A DNA stretch of 5,621 bases from a bacterium (GTDB taxonomy: Bacteria > Krumholzibacteriota > Krumholzibacteriia > JACNKJ01), in the NCBI GenBank assembly GCA_014382085.1, contig JACNKJ010000121.1:1-5621 (forward strand), read 5' to 3'. The notes beneath the pieces were generated by a model that was given only the letters and a program-made list of their open reading frames with translations, ran no database searches and had not been told where the DNA came from. A program made the position numbers and the translations under genes. Shown here one piece after another: positions 5,177-5,621 of the stretch. Each line of letters opens with the position of its first letter. The stretch's first letter is position 1.

Positions 5177-5621
5177 ATGAAGGGGATTCTAGTACTCGCA
5201 TTTGGATTGATTGCCTTCACATCCGCCTGTCAGAAAAACGACCAGGCGAATTTTACGGATTTTCAACTTGCATTGGATGAGGCCGTCGAGGCTCAAGATA
5301 CCGATAAGGTCTTCGACCTTATCTGTCCACATCAGCCGATGGTTATGGATTACCAGAAGCACGAGATTGAATTGGTCGAGCGCCTTAGGGCATTTCTGCA
5401 TTCCCGCTATGAGAGTGAATTTGTGCCTCCGGCCAATGCAGATGCACTCTGTGGAGTTCTAGGCTGGAGTAACGCGTTTTTTCTCAGCCAGTACAATGAT
5501 GATGGCGTCGCCTCGGTGGGCGGACCACCTAGTACCTTCTATCCCGAAATCGAGATTAAGGAAAGCGAGGTGGAAAGCCGCTTCGAAGCCTATCAAAATA
5601 CCAACTGGTTCCTGCGCATCG
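5177..5621 (+). CDS. Probable lipoprotein of unknown function, C-terminus cut by the window edge
   Basis: From the ATG at 5177 the frame stays open for 148 codons to the window edge, so the gene is partial. The N-terminus (MKGILVLAFGLIAFTSACQK) looks like a short lipoprotein signal: one lysine, a hydrophobic core and a cysteine at residue 18. The -3 to -1 residues are T, S and A. Threonine at -3 is not the usual leucine, so the lipobox is imperfect. Residue +2 is Gln, which does not suggest inner-membrane retention. The mature part is acidic. It has an amphipathic segment with EAVEAQDTDKVFDLICPHQP (about 35-54), reminiscent of small secreted proteins that carry a helical repeat of the kind "dxdkvfdLi", but I recognise no family. 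Two further cysteines occur at 50 and 92. The strong ribosome binding site and coherent signal peptide support a real gene. It shares orientation with the VOC-DinB pair, but a functional link is not evident. Confidence 0.78.
   Translation, partial: MKGILVLAFGLIAFTSACQKNDQANFTDFQLALDEAVEAQDTDKVFDLICPHQPMVMDYQKHEIELVERLRAFLHSRYESEFVPPANADALCGVLGWSNAFFLSQYNDDGVASVGGPPSTFYPEIEIKESEVESRFEAYQNTNWFLRI

Noticed and set aside
5189..5401. Minus-strand open frame of 70 codons at the right edge
   Set aside because: It is antisense to the lipoprotein gene, which has a strong ribosome site and a signal peptide. The minus frame has neither.

Overview
The window reads as ordinary chromosomal DNA from a moderately high-GC bacterium that makes menaquinone by the futalosine (Mqn) route. 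The phylum cannot be fixed from these 5.6 kb. A probable lipoprotein at the right edge points to a Gram-negative-type envelope. The occurrence of MqnA with an MqnF-type deaminase would fit, among others, deltaproteobacterial-type lineages, but that is only a guess. No mobile elements, CRISPR arrays, rRNAs or tRNAs were seen.

Layout: at the left edge (1-356, minus strand) is the N-terminal part of an unrecognised multi-pass membrane protein. A 97-bp divergent gap (357-453) separates it from a run of seven plus-strand genes. The first four are quinone-biosynthesis genes: ubiX-like flavin prenyltransferase (454-1086), mqnP/UbiA-type prenyltransferase (1079-1969, overlapping ubiX by 8 nt), mqnA chorismate dehydratase (2043-2906) and an mqnF-type amidohydrolase (2908-4209, 1 nt after mqnA). 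Then come a VOC-fold (glyoxalase/bleomycin-resistance) protein (4274-4621) and a DinB-family four-helix protein (4623-5129, 1 nt after the VOC gene). Last is a probable lipoprotein that runs off the right edge (5177-5621). Apart from the divergent gap, gaps between plus-strand genes are 73 nt or less and no strong terminator is visible, so long co-transcription is plausible.

How the genes work together: MqnA takes chorismate out of central metabolism to 3-enolpyruvyl-benzoate. MqnE (not in this window) builds aminodeoxyfutalosine from it. The MqnF-type enzyme would deaminate that to futalosine. After MqnB, MqnC and MqnD (not in this window) produce 1,4-dihydroxy-6-naphthoate, MqnP attaches the polyprenyl chain at the membrane. 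UbiX supplies prenylated FMN to a UbiD-type decarboxylase (MqnL, not in this window). The window therefore holds the entry enzyme, one middle step and the late prenylation/decarboxylation support, and none of the radical-SAM enzymes.

The most unusual non-coding segment is the 73-nt mqnP-mqnA gap, which can fold into two adjacent hairpins whose arms could also pair with each other. No clearly novel system is evident. The findings listed are modest and mostly concern translation starts, RNA structure and sequence deviations in otherwise familiar enzymes.
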